DNA from: JAWLFI01 sp964627995
GTDB taxonomy: Bacteria; Bacteroidota; Bacteroidia; Chitinophagales; Saprospiraceae
NCBI GenBank assembly: GCA_964627995.1
Contig: CAZVLN010000011.1
Coordinates: 5,127-69,126 of the forward strand
Direction: 5' to 3'
DNA: 64,000 bases
Part shown: positions 25,514 to 34,253 of the stretch, piece after piece
Numbering within the stretch: the stretch's first letter is position 1
Layout of the letters: each line of letters starts with the position of its first letter
Made by a program: the position numbers and the translations under genes
The notes under the pieces: generated by a model
What the model saw: only the letters and a program-made list of their open reading frames with translations
What the model was told of the DNA's origin: nothing
Databases searched by the model: none

Positions 25514-26013
25514 CCCTTGCATTTTATTTCAACATTCGAATCCTGGGAAGTGAGAAGCTTTAATCCTTCAGGTTGACAGCCCTTAACTTTTAGAATGTTT
25601 TGTTGATCGTCATATATCTCATAAAATAAACGATGTTTGAGTATAAAATGATTTTCATCTGAAGGTAATTTCCAGTAAAAATATATCCAGGTGGCCATAT
25701 AATCATCGGAAGACTCCTTCCCTAAATATTCAAAGATCACATTAGTTCCTGCTACTGTCTTTAGTTGTAGCACATCAGAAAGGTAGGACTGAATTTTAGC
25801 CTCTGCATCTTTCCACTCGCTCTTTGTATTTAACTTAGGGTCTGGGGCACCTCGCTCGCGCAGTGCCAACTCCAGGTCATCGGTGAAGACGTGAAGCGCC
25901 ACCTCAAATTGCCTTTCTTCTGATTGATAATCCATGGTCAGTCTCGAAACATGAAAATCGTGCTCGGACTCCGAAAAAAGCAAGCTCAAGATTAATAAAA
26001 AGAAATGGATCAT
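25510..26013 (-). CDS. DUF6702 family exported protein
   Basis: A 167-residue protein with an N-terminal hydrophobic signal-like segment (MIHFFLLILSLLFS) and the DUF6702 pattern: DFHVSRLTMDYQSEERQFEVALHVFTDDLELALRE followed by YMATWIYFYWKLPSD and a Cys-containing C-terminus. The domain is widespread in Bacteroidota, probably periplasmic, and of unknown function. Both its ends show ATGA overlaps, with GT2 upstream and yidD downstream, indicating translational coupling. Confidence 0.85.
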   Translation of the reverse strand: MIHFFLLILSLLFSESEHDFHVSRLTMDYQSEERQFEVALHVFTDDLELALRERGAPDPKLNTKSEWKDAEAKIQSYLSDVLQLKTVAGTNVIFEYLGKESSDDYMATWIYFYWKLPSDENHFILKHRLFYEIYDDQQNILKVKGCQPEGLKLLTSQDSNVEIKCKG

Positions 26014-26915
26014 AAGTTAGTATCTTTTACGATATAAGGCGGTCGATTACGAACACCTTTATAAATTCGATAGATATATTCACCTAGAAGAGCCATCGCA
26101 CCGCTGATGAAGGTAGCTATAAAAAATAATAAGGGAGCCAGTTTCGAAAATTCAGATGGGAACCCCTTGCTCCAGCCCCAGATCAGAAAAACTACTGCTC
26201 CCGTAAATAAAGTACCTGTTAATAACCAAAGTAAAACTATTGGCACCTTGGAAAACCCCCAGATACCATTCAACGCTAGTTCTATTAATTTTGAAGCGCT
26301 ATATTTAGACTCACCCGCATACCTCTCCGCGCGCTCAAACTCAACATAAGTTGAAGAAAAGCCCATCCATGCTATTTGACCCCGCAAATATTGATGAGGC
26401 TCGGGCATGCTTAGCAATTGATCCAGTACTTTTCTATCAATAAGCCTAAAATCTCCTACATCTTCAGGAATTTCAACAGGCGTTATGATTTTTAAAAGCC
26501 GATAAAAAACATAAGCTGATGCCAGCTTGACCCAAGACTCTCCTTTTCGATGGCTGCGCCGAGCATAAACCACCTCAAATCCCAAAGTCCATTTCACTAC
26601 TAAGTCAGCTATTAGTTCCGGGGGATCCTGAAGGTCTCCATCCATGGTAACTATAGCATCACCAGATGAAAAGGAAAGACCTGCTGAAATAGCAGCTTGA
26701 TGACCAAAATTTCGACTGAAATGGATCCATTTGAGATGAGAATTACGCTTTGCCATCTCACATATCTGGTCAAAAGAGTCATCTGTACTGCCATCGTCCA
26801 CCAAAATGATTTCGAAATCCTCCGTAACTCTGGGCAATTCAGTCAGTAGCCGCTCCTGAAGTACATTCAAGGTGGTAGATTCGTTAAAAATCGGAACGAT
26901 AACAGATATCTTCAT
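26010..26915 (-). CDS. Family 2 glycosyltransferase, DPM1/GtrB-like, membrane bound
   Basis: A 301-residue inverting GT-A enzyme. Residues 1-220 are the catalytic domain: VIVPIFNES, EIILVDDGSTDDS near 34-47, TMDGDLQDPPE (Asp-rich metal site) near 91-101, and DVGDFRLIDRK. The C-terminal part has two TM helices (about 228-250 and 262-282) and a short basic tail. Such enzymes transfer a sugar from a nucleotide sugar to polyprenyl phosphate. The acceptor and sugar are not readable. It heads the operon that includes DUF6702, yidD and hemB. Confidence 0.92.
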   Translation of the reverse strand: MKISVIVPIFNESTTLNVLQERLLTELPRVTEDFEIILVDDGSTDDSFDQICEMAKRNSHLKWIHFSRNFGHQAAISAGLSFSSGDAIVTMDGDLQDPPELIADLVVKWTLGFEVVYARRSHRKGESWVKLASAYVFYRLLKIITPVEIPEDVGDFRLIDRKVLDQLLSMPEPHQYLRGQIAWMGFSSTYVEFERAERYAGESKYSASKLIELALNGIWGFSKVPIVLLWLLTGTLFTGAVVFLIWGWSKGFPSEFSKLAPLLFFIATFISGAMALLGEYIYRIYKGVRNRPPYIVKDTNL

Positions 26916-26936
26916 AAGACCTTAACCAGATTCCCA

Positions 26937-26944
26937 CAAATGTA
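26937..26944 (-). promoter_or_regulatory. Candidate -7 box for the GT2-DUF6702-yidD-hemB operon
   Basis: TACATTTG on the minus strand matches TAnnTTTG perfectly and ends 22 bases before the GT2 start. A -33 TTTG is not evident. Confidence 0.45.
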
Positions 26945-27063
26945 GTAGAAAGTATCCGAATCGCATGGGCCAGGGACCGCTATTCTACTCATATCAAGAA
27001 ATAGAATGCTTAGGTGTAATCCTATAGCTTGGATAATCTTAGAAGAACTTCTACTTTTAAGGC

Positions 27064-28209
27064 ATGTTCAGGAATAATAGATATATTTTTTTATTGGTTT
27101 CGGTTGCGATACTAGCCCTGTCTCTTTACTTTTTTTTCAGTATTATATTGTACTTATTTCTGGCCTTCATTTTGTCCTTAGTCGGACAGCCCATAATGAA
27201 GGTTTTTCTCAATCGCTTTAAACTCAAAAATTTTAGCTGGGGCCCTGGACTTTCAGCTATTTTAACGCTCATTTTATTTATGGGGGCTGTCATTTTACTC
27301 ATATCTTTATTGGCCCCGGTGCTTATTGATCAAGCTGTGCGCCTGGCTAGCTTTGATTATGCTGCAATGGCTGCAGCATTAGAAGAACCTTTGGAAAGAT
27401 TGCGGACATTTTTAACAAACTTAGGAGTAGAATTAGATGAAAACTTCTCCTATGACATGGTGATCAGCTTTTTTAATACCTGGTTCATTCCCGAACAAAT
27501 TGGCTCCATATTTACACAGATTTTTGGATGGGCCTCCGAAATCCTCATCGGTATCTTTTCTGTTCTATTTATATCTTTTTTCTTTCTCCAGGAGCGAGGT
27601 ATGTTTGTTCAGTTTGTTATCACACTCGTGCCGAATCAATATGAAGAAGCGGTGAAAAACACTCTGGAGGATACAGTATATTTATTGCAGCGTTATTTTC
27701 AGGGTGTACTGTTACAAATGACAGTTATTACTTTATTTATTACCATTGCGCTGAGCATAATAGGTTTGGAAAATGCGTTTCTGATTGGAATCATAGCTGC
27801 ACTCCTTAATTTAATTCCATACTTAGGACCTGCATTAGGAGCTGGCTTTGCTTTAGCTATAACTCTCGTTTCAAACAGCGAACTTCCATTTTACGACATG
27901 ATGCTTCCGTTACTCGGAAAGGTAGCTTTCAGTTTTGCACTCATGCAATTATTAGACAACCTGATTTTGCAGCCCTTTATATTTTCTAATCGCGTCATGG
28001 CCCATCCGCTTGAGATTTTCATTGTTGTACTTCTCGCGGCACAGGTAGGAGTGCTGATTGGAATAGGAGCAGTATTGGGCATGGTACTTGCCATCCCTAC
28101 CTACACCATATTTCGAGTTGTCGCACGGACTTTCCTAAGCGAATTTAAGGTCGTACAAAAGCTTACCAATCGCATGAAAACTAAAAAAGAGAAGGAAGCA
28201 AATCTTTAA
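27064..28209 (+). CDS. AI-2E (PerM)-family transporter
   Basis: A 381-residue integral membrane protein with about seven or eight TM helices: three near the N-terminus (5-30, 33-45, 60-85), a cytoplasmic/periplasmic helical stretch around 90-150, then further helices including GIFSVLFISFFFLQERG, GIIAALLNLIPYLGPALGAGFALA and the C-terminal VLLAAQVGVLIGIGAVLGMVLAIP. The LIPYLGPxLG motif is the family hallmark. Members export AI-2 or act as Na+/H+ antiporters or general permeases; the substrate here is unknown. It is transcribed divergently from the GT2 gene and appears monocistronic. Confidence 0.92.
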   Translation: MFRNNRYIFLLVSVAILALSLYFFFSIILYLFLAFILSLVGQPIMKVFLNRFKLKNFSWGPGLSAILTLILFMGAVILLISLLAPVLIDQAVRLASFDYAAMAAALEEPLERLRTFLTNLGVELDENFSYDMVISFFNTWFIPEQIGSIFTQIFGWASEILIGIFSVLFISFFFLQERGMFVQFVITLVPNQYEEAVKNTLEDTVYLLQRYFQGVLLQMTVITLFITIALSIIGLENAFLIGIIAALLNLIPYLGPALGAGFALAITLVSNSELPFYDMMLPLLGKVAFSFALMQLLDNLILQPFIFSNRVMAHPLEIFIVVLLAAQVGVLIGIGAVLGMVLAIPTYTIFRVVARTFLSEFKVVQKLTNRMKTKKEKEANL

Positions 28210-28295
28210 GATTGATAGATATACCTTATTGCCATTCTGCCCGTCGATACGCCATCAGGCTATAAAATTGGGACAAACCATACTTGCTTACTGCG

Positions 28296-29003
28296 TTAAT
28301 CGTCCTGCTTAGCAAATACTCTTTTTAGTAAATCTGAAGTCCTAGCAACGGGATTTTCTCGAATTTTACCCTCCTCTATCTCTATTTTGGAAAACAGACC
28401 TACAAGTGCCTTTTCCGTGACGTAATCATCCAGACGCGGATTCATTTCAGTTACAAAAGGAAGGCTATTGTATTTGTTTACAGCTCGCTCCCAATAATCG
28501 ACTGCATTTACCTCATTAAGCGCTTCTAAAATCTCAGGTTGAAAAGAATTGTAAAGCGGTGAATAAGTCGTTGATTTTAAATACCGAGTCGCGGCATCAT
28601 CTTCACCTCTTAGAATATTCCATGCATCTTTTATGGTCATACTTTGAATGGCGTTTGTAAAGATCGGCCGGGCAGAGGAGGCTGCGCGCTCCGCTGCACG
28701 ATTCATACGAAGGGTGATTTCGTTTTCAACATTATTAAAACCAGGAACCACCTTTAATTTATCTGCAATTTTTCGAGCCTCTTCTGGCAATAGTATTTTA
28801 TACGGACTGTCTAAATATCCGTTTTCTTTAGCGAGTTCAGAAGCTCCTTTTACCACTCCCTGTGTCAAAGCTTCTTTCAGACCTCTTGCAACTTCCTGCT
28901 CTGTTACAGCCGTGCCGCTGCCACTTATGGCATCGGTAATAGTTTTTGGATCACAACTTAAATTGATCATTAAAATGGCTGCGAATATTAATACGTGCTT
29001 CAT
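28296..29003 (-). CDS. DUF4197 lipoprotein
   Basis: A 235-residue protein starting MKHVLIFAAILMINLSC, a lipoprotein signal with the lipobox Cys at 17. The remainder is the all-helical DUF4197 domain: VARGLKEALTQGVVKGASELAKENGYLDSPYKILLPEEARK, then FTNAIQSMTIKDAWNILRGEDDAATRYLKSTT and YVTEKALVGLFSKIEIEEGKIRENP. Function unknown; periplasmic location inferred. The ATG at 29003 is chosen by the signal peptide; a longer frame to 29072 overlaps folB. It lies 11 bases after folB but has its own candidate promoter. Confidence 0.87.
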   Translation of the reverse strand: MKHVLIFAAILMINLSCDPKTITDAISGSGTAVTEQEVARGLKEALTQGVVKGASELAKENGYLDSPYKILLPEEARKIADKLKVVPGFNNVENEITLRMNRAAERAASSARPIFTNAIQSMTIKDAWNILRGEDDAATRYLKSTTYSPLYNSFQPEILEALNEVNAVDYWERAVNKYNSLPFVTEMNPRLDDYVTEKALVGLFSKIEIEEGKIRENPVARTSDLLKRVFAKQDD

Positions 29004-29014
29004 TGTTTTATTTT

Positions 29015-29365
29015 TTAGTTTCTGACTTCCGCAAATGTACGGGAAATAGCTCCTGGAAGTGGTGGATTCCATTTAGAAACGCGCACCCACACCTCTTTAA
29101 TATCTGGCCAAGCTGATTTAATCTCATGAGCCACTTTATGCGCTACTGTCTCGATAAGGTCATATTCATTTTGCATGAGTTTAGCGCAAATATCATATAC
29201 CTTTTCATAATTAATGGTCGAGTTTAGGTCATCATTTCTCGCTGCAAGCCCTGTATCTACGTCAATATGGACATCTATAGTGAATTTACCTCTTGCTAAG
29301 CGTTCCTGCGAATAGTACCCAATAGCAGCATAAAACTCCATCCCTTCAATTCCAATCTGACTCAT
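29015..29365 (-). CDS. folB: Dihydroneopterin aldolase
   Basis: A 116-residue FolB of the tunnelling fold, cleaving 7,8-dihydroneopterin to 6-hydroxymethyl-dihydropterin and glycolaldehyde in folate synthesis. It has GMEFYAAIGYYSQERLARGKFTIDV at the N-terminus, TINYEKVYDICAKLM, the DLIETVAHKVAHEI helix and the C-terminal WVRVSKWNPPLPGA with the catalytic Lys. Length is normal. It lies just upstream of the DUF4197 gene and divergently from the acyl-CoA dehydrogenase. Confidence 0.93.
   Translation of the reverse strand: MSQIGIEGMEFYAAIGYYSQERLARGKFTIDVHIDVDTGLAARNDDLNSTINYEKVYDICAKLMQNEYDLIETVAHKVAHEIKSAWPDIKEVWVRVSKWNPPLPGAISRTFAEVRN
29032..29039 (-). promoter_or_regulatory. Candidate -7 box for the DUF4197 gene
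   Basis: TACATTTG on the minus strand, a perfect TAnnTTTG match inside the last codons of folB and 29 bases before the DUF4197 ATG. Confidence 0.4.
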
Positions 29366-29439
29366 AATTGAGGAAACTTTTATTAATTTAGTGGCTTATA
29401 AATTCTAGTTGAACAATATACTAAAACATCAATCATAAT

Positions 29440-30624
29440 ATGTCAAAATCTCAAGATAAATACCAACATCACGATTACTTTAATATCGACGAACTTTTAG
29501 GTGAAGATCATTTGCTTGCACGACAATCCGTTAGAGATTGGGTGAAATCAGAAGTCTCTCCCATCATAGAAGATTACGCTGAACGAGCAGAGTGCCCGGA
29601 ACATTTATATAAAGGTCTGGCCGAAATAGGTGCTTATGGACCTTCCATACCCGCAAAATACGGAGGTGGAGGTATGGATGAAATGGCTTATGGCGTTATT
29701 ATGCAAGAGTTGGAGCGCGGAGACTCCGGCATCCGGTCAATGGCTTCAGTCCAGGGAAGTCTTGTGATGTATCCCATATTTAGATTTGGATCGGAGGATC
29801 AAAAACAAAAGTATCTCCCCAAGCTTGCATCTGGTGAGCTTATCGGTTGTTTCGGGTTAACTGAACCAGACCATGGATCGAATCCCAGCGGTATGATTAC
29901 GAATGTTAAGGATGATGGAGATCACTATATTCTAAACGGTGCAAAAATGTGGATTACAAATTCACCTGTAGCAGATATTGCTGTCGTATGGGCTAAAAGA
30001 GAAGATGGGAAAATCATAGGCCTTATTGTAGAAAGTGATATGGATGGTTTCTCTGCGCCAGAAATACACGGAAAATGGTCTTTACGTGCATCCATTACGG
30101 GTGAGTTGGTCTTTGAAGACGTTAGAGTACCTAAATCAAATGTATTGCCCGAGGTGGTTGGTCTCAAAGGGCCCCTTTCATGCTTATCAAAAGCACGATA
30201 TGGTATCGCCTGGGGTGCTATCGGTGCAGCACTTGATTGCTATGATAGCTCACTTCGCTACTCAAAAGAGCGAGAGCAGTTTGGAAAGCCCATAGGCCAA
30301 TTTCAGCTGCAGCAAAAAAAGCTGGCAGAGATGATAACGGAAATCTCAAAAGCTCAATTGATGGCCTGGAGGTTAGGGAAATTGGCTAATGATGGAAAAG
30401 CTAGCCCCGCACAAATTTCTATGGCGAAGAGGAATAATGTACACATGGCACTTGAAGTAGCCCGGGAAGCACGACAAATACATGGAGGAATGGGTATAAC
30501 AAACGAATATCCAATTATGCGGCACATGATGAATTTAGAAACTGTTCTTACTTATGAAGGCACACATGATGTACACTTGCTGATTACGGGACTTGACATT
30601 ACGGGCCTAAATGCCTTCTCGTAA
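29440..30624 (+). CDS. gcdH: Acyl-CoA dehydrogenase, glutaryl-CoA dehydrogenase type
   Basis: A 394-residue FAD flavoenzyme. It matches the GCDH subgroup: RSMASVQGSLVMYPIFRFGS, CFGLTEPDHGSNPSGM (FAD/acyl site), the YEGTHDVHLLITG end with the catalytic Glu preceding GTHD, and the RQIHGGMGI loop. GCDH oxidises glutaryl-CoA to crotonyl-CoA with decarboxylation in lysine/tryptophan breakdown. Substrate choice from motifs is fairly good but needs biochemical proof. It is monocistronic, with no other beta-oxidation genes nearby. Confidence 0.88.
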   Translation: MSKSQDKYQHHDYFNIDELLGEDHLLARQSVRDWVKSEVSPIIEDYAERAECPEHLYKGLAEIGAYGPSIPAKYGGGGMDEMAYGVIMQELERGDSGIRSMASVQGSLVMYPIFRFGSEDQKQKYLPKLASGELIGCFGLTEPDHGSNPSGMITNVKDDGDHYILNGAKMWITNSPVADIAVVWAKREDGKIIGLIVESDMDGFSAPEIHGKWSLRASITGELVFEDVRVPKSNVLPEVVGLKGPLSCLSKARYGIAWGAIGAALDCYDSSLRYSKEREQFGKPIGQFQLQQKKLAEMITEISKAQLMAWRLGKLANDGKASPAQISMAKRNNVHMALEVAREARQIHGGMGITNEYPIMRHMMNLETVLTYEGTHDVHLLITGLDITGLNAFS

Positions 30625-30691
30625 GCACATTTTCCTACATTTATATATCTTTTTTTGTGTAGTGACCGTTTAAATCAAAAATAAAGAGTCT

Positions 30692-31873
30692 ATGCTCCGA
30701 CAGTTTATAAAACTGATAGTTGGAATATTAATTCTAATGATGACTCATTTTAGTTCATCTGGCCAAGACGTGATTCCACTCACTAATGGGTCATTTGAAG
30801 ATTTGCCGAAGCAATCGCAACCCCCAAGAGGTTGGGCAGACTGCGGTTTCCCTGGGGAATCACCAACTGATGTGCATCCTGCATCTGACTCTTCCAGTTA
30901 TTGGAATGTGCAAAAACCACCAGCAGATGGGAAAACATATCTGGGCATGGTTGTTCGGGATAATGAAACTTATGAAAGTATAAGTCAATACTTACCTGCT
31001 CCCTTAAAGCCAGACTCTTGTTACGAAATGGAAATTGACCTGTGCCGATCCGAAATTTATATCAGTCAGAGCAGAATGACAGGGCGAACTGAAAATTATG
31101 ATGAGCCTGTGGTCCTTCGGATTTACGGAGGGACAGCGATCTGCAGACGGTCAGAATTGCTTTACGAATCTCCTCCAGTTTCAAATTTTGAATGGAAAAC
31201 TTATGTCACAGAAATGAAGCCCTCCGGAAGTTATCGCACGATCACTTTTGAGGCTTACTATAAAACACCGGTTTTATTTCCATATAATGGAAATCTACTC
31301 GTAGATCATACCTCCAACATCCGGAAAGTTGTTTGTTCTGAAAATATTGCCCAAGTAGAAGAAAATGAAACGGATACCGATCAGAAGACAATAAACCGCC
31401 GTGCTGCCGCTAAAGCCTTGGAAGAAAGTGAAACAAAGCGCGAAGCAAAATTGAAACAGCTTACAAAAAAGCAGTACATACAGCCATCCATCATGCCTGA
31501 ACTTCAAATTGACAAGGTGAGCAAAGACCAAACCATACGGGTTCGAAGCTTACATTTTAAGGCAGACAGCACTAATATAAGCCAGGAATCTCAGCAGGTC
31601 ATTGACGAAATTTATCGGTTCTTGGATTACTATCCAAATGTCAAAATTGAAATTGGTGGACATGCTAATTTGAAACCAAAAAAGGAGTACGCGCAAAAAC
31701 TGTCGCAACGACGAGCGGAGTCCGTAAGAAACTATCTCATTGAAAAAGGAATTCAAGAGGACCGTGTAGTACCCGTTGGTTATGGAAACACAAAACCTAT
31801 TGTAGAAAGTGTTAATCGAATCGCAAACAAATTAAACCAGCGCGTAGAAATCAAGATTCTGGAGAAATATTAG
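30692..31873 (+). CDS. OmpA-family protein with N-terminal carbohydrate-binding-like domain
   Basis: A 393-residue envelope protein. Residues 1-24 form a signal peptide ending SSSGQ. Residues about 28-215 form a beta-rich domain starting LTNGSFEDLP...GWADCGF, reminiscent of carbohydrate-binding/galactose-binding folds. A Lys/Glu-rich helical linker follows (about 220-265). The last 120 residues are an OmpA C-terminal peptidoglycan-binding domain with LHFKADSTNISQESQQVIDE, IEIGGHANLK and LSQRRAESVRNYLIEKGI. The role would be anchoring to peptidoglycan. Its 3' end overlaps that of the convergent aroA by 23 bases. Confidence 0.88.
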   Translation: MLRQFIKLIVGILILMMTHFSSSGQDVIPLTNGSFEDLPKQSQPPRGWADCGFPGESPTDVHPASDSSSYWNVQKPPADGKTYLGMVVRDNETYESISQYLPAPLKPDSCYEMEIDLCRSEIYISQSRMTGRTENYDEPVVLRIYGGTAICRRSELLYESPPVSNFEWKTYVTEMKPSGSYRTITFEAYYKTPVLFPYNGNLLVDHTSNIRKVVCSENIAQVEENETDTDQKTINRRAAAKALEESETKREAKLKQLTKKQYIQPSIMPELQIDKVSKDQTIRVRSLHFKADSTNISQESQQVIDEIYRFLDYYPNVKIEIGGHANLKPKKEYAQKLSQRRAESVRNYLIEKGIQEDRVVPVGYGNTKPIVESVNRIANKLNQRVEIKILEKY

Positions 31874-33128
31874 TTTGTATCTCATATCCCAGTTTTGAAA
31901 GCTCTATCCAATAGTTAGGGAAAGATTTGCTTACGACCTCTGGATTTTTAATCCAAATAGTCCTTGTTGAGGCCAGCACAGATAAACACATGGCGATCCG
32001 ATGATCACCGTGAGAGTCAATTATTAGCTGCTTAATATCATTCCCTGTTGATGTAATAGATGGACGTACTACCAACTCCCCTTGCTCAGTAAAACATATT
32101 TCGATACCTGCTTTTGCCCATTCTTTCTGAAGTGCCTTTAATCGATCGCTTTCTTTAAAGGCTAAAGTAGACAAGCCCGTGTAAGTTATTGGGTGACCTA
32201 AAAAAGCATAAAGAGAAATATGACTCATTGCCAAATCCGGGATAAGCAGACCCTCAAATTCACTTCCGAAAAAAGCCGTCGCTTGGTTCGTGAGTCTATG
32301 AGTCCAACCCGACCGGGTGAAAAAACTTTCACTCCCCTGCCGCGATGCCCAGCGATGAAGGATAGCATCTCCCTGTAAACTTTTTTTATGCAATCCAAGG
32401 CCATGAACTTCTTTGAGCCCTAAACTATGACTGTGCATCCAAAAATAACTTGCAGCAGACCAATCACTCTCTACTGTGAAAGGCTGCTCCTCGGACCAAA
32501 GATATGCCCCCGATGGGACCGATATCAAATGATTGGAATATTGAACCTCAATCCCAAATCGCTTCATTAATTCAACGGTCATCGAAATATAGGATTCGGA
32601 AACGACAAGCTCCGAAGTTTGAATAACTAATCCCTTCGATAAATATGGGCCCACGAGTAGTAAAGCAGAAACAAATTGAGAACTGATACTTGTATCCAAT
32701 TGAATTTCTCCGCCTTCCATATTCCCCTTGGTCAAATAAACTGATAATTTATTCGTATTAGGAACCTGCTTGACATTCGCTCCAAGGATGTTTAAGGCTC
32801 GTATTAAGGGTTTTATTGGTCGATCAACCATAGACCCAGAAGCCACTAATTCTCCTTCAAACCCTACGGTTGCTAAGTATGCTAATAAAAAACGAAAACT
32901 AGTGCCTCCTTCACCGGATTCGATGACCTTGCTTCCTGCATCATAGGACAATAAGGCTTGCTGCAACTGAATGGAGTCTAAAGCTAACGGTCCTTTCTCT
33001 ATGGAAAAGTCATGCGTAGCCAACCTTTGTATGATTAGCAATCGATTAAAAATGCTCTTCGATGCAGGCACTTCAATACTAATAGAGTCAGGGATGGAGA
33101 GAGGTGGAGATATTTTACACCAATTCAT
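31851..33128 (-). CDS. aroA: 3-phosphoshikimate 1-carboxyvinyltransferase (EPSP synthase)
   Basis: A 425-residue EPSP synthase transferring the enolpyruvyl group of PEP to shikimate-3-phosphate. Visible parts: PASKSIFNRLLI (Lys and Ser of the S3P site), SGEGGTSFRFLLAYLA (equivalent of the LGNAGTAMRPL motif), SQFVSALLLVGPYL, FKESDRLKALQKEW and the DHRIAMCLSVLA block near the C-terminus. The motif divergence from the enterobacterial form is usual in Bacteroidota. It precedes no other aro gene; phoH lies 36 bases upstream on the same strand. Confidence 0.92.
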   Translation of the reverse strand: MNWCKISPPLSIPDSISIEVPASKSIFNRLLIIQRLATHDFSIEKGPLALDSIQLQQALLSYDAGSKVIESGEGGTSFRFLLAYLATVGFEGELVASGSMVDRPIKPLIRALNILGANVKQVPNTNKLSVYLTKGNMEGGEIQLDTSISSQFVSALLLVGPYLSKGLVIQTSELVVSESYISMTVELMKRFGIEVQYSNHLISVPSGAYLWSEEQPFTVESDWSAASYFWMHSHSLGLKEVHGLGLHKKSLQGDAILHRWASRQGSESFFTRSGWTHRLTNQATAFFGSEFEGLLIPDLAMSHISLYAFLGHPITYTGLSTLAFKESDRLKALQKEWAKAGIEICFTEQGELVVRPSITSTGNDIKQLIIDSHGDHRIAMCLSVLASTRTIWIKNPEVVSKSFPNYWIELSKLGYEIQTNISPES

Positions 33129-33164
33129 TGACTAGACGTTCTGAGTTCAGGCTAAGTGCCTTTT

Positions 33165-34136
33165 TTACTCTTCTTCCTTTTTAGCTCGACGGTTACGCTT
33201 TTTACTCTCAAATTTATCAAAAGCAGTTATGATCCGCTTCACTAAACGGTGACGCACAACATCTGCATTAGTCAATTCAATTTTTTCAATCTCATCTAAA
33301 TGACTGAGCATTCGAATGGCTTGACGCAGTCCGGAGTGACCGTGATAGGGCAAATCAATTTGGGTAAGATCCCCTGTAATAATATACTTTGCAGAAGGCC
33401 CTAAACGAGTTAAAAACATTTTAATTTGGGACAGTGTCGCATTTTGCGCTTCATCTAAAATCACAAAAGCATTGTCTAATGTCCGCCCACGCATAAATGC
33501 TAAGGGAGCAACTTCAATGATCCGATTAGCCATGAAATAATTGAGTTTCTCCATGGGCAACATATCATCCAAGGCGTCGTAGAGCGGACGTAAATAGGGA
33601 TCCACCTTGTCCTTTAAATCTCCTGGAAGAAAACCCAAACTTTCTCCAGCCTCTACTGCCGGGCGCGTCAAAATTATTTTCTTAACTCTGCGATTTTTTA
33701 ATGCGCGAACCGCAAGTGCAACAGCCGTATAGGTTTTTCCCGTACCTGCAGGCCCCACAGCAAATACTACATCATTGGTTTCCGTCGCTTCAACTAAACG
33801 CTTTTGATTTTTTGTCTTTGCCTTGATCGCTTTTCCTCCCCTACCGTGAACGATTACATTTCCTGGATTTTTAGGACTGAGCTTGTTGCTAAAGGCGTGA
33901 GAGTCAGTAAGCATTTCTTTTACTGTTCCTTCGGGCAATTCATCTTGCTCCTTGAGAGTTCTGACCATTAATTCCAAATGAGCTTTGGCGGACTGAGTCC
34001 CCTTTTTGTGTCCTTTCAATCTTACATTATCTCCTCTGGATGTAATCTGAATATCGGGATAAGCGTTGCGAAGAAGATTGAGTTTGTGATTTTCATGACC
34101 AAACAAATCAATTAAATCAACTCCTTCTATCGTCAA
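33165..34136 (-). CDS. phoH: PhoH family ATPase
   Basis: A 323-residue protein with an N-terminal KH-like region (about 1-65: DIQITSRGDNVRLKG) and a PhoH P-loop domain: Walker A GPAGTGKT at 128-135, LTRPAVEAGESLGFLPGD, Walker B FVILDEAQN near 225, and the arginine-rich SRLxxxVTGDxTQIDLP equivalent TRLGPSAKYIITGDLTQIDLP. PhoH proteins are cytosolic ATPases/helicase-like factors thought to act in RNA metabolism. The C-terminal tail is strongly basic (KKRNRRAKKEEE). It has its own candidate promoter at 34214-34245 and precedes aroA. Confidence 0.93.
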   Translation of the reverse strand: MTIEGVDLIDLFGHENHKLNLLRNAYPDIQITSRGDNVRLKGHKKGTQSAKAHLELMVRTLKEQDELPEGTVKEMLTDSHAFSNKLSPKNPGNVIVHGRGGKAIKAKTKNQKRLVEATETNDVVFAVGPAGTGKTYTAVALAVRALKNRRVKKIILTRPAVEAGESLGFLPGDLKDKVDPYLRPLYDALDDMLPMEKLNYFMANRIIEVAPLAFMRGRTLDNAFVILDEAQNATLSQIKMFLTRLGPSAKYIITGDLTQIDLPYHGHSGLRQAIRMLSHLDEIEKIELTNADVVRHRLVKRIITAFDKFESKKRNRRAKKEEE

Positions 34137-34213
34137 TATAATTTCGCTAATTTTCTTGTCTTTTATAACGGGATGGATTTAAATTATAAATAGGCTTTTT
34201 AAGCACTATAAAC

Positions 34214-34245
34214 TAAAGATAGTTCAAGCTAAATTGTTCTGCAAA
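34214..34245 (-). promoter_or_regulatory. Candidate promoter of phoH
   Basis: On the minus strand TTTG (34245-34242), 20 bases, then TATCTTTA (34221-34214): ideal spacing, one mismatch to TAnnTTTG. Start of transcription would give a leader of about 70 bases. Confidence 0.5.
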
Positions 34246-34253
34246 TCTTAAAT

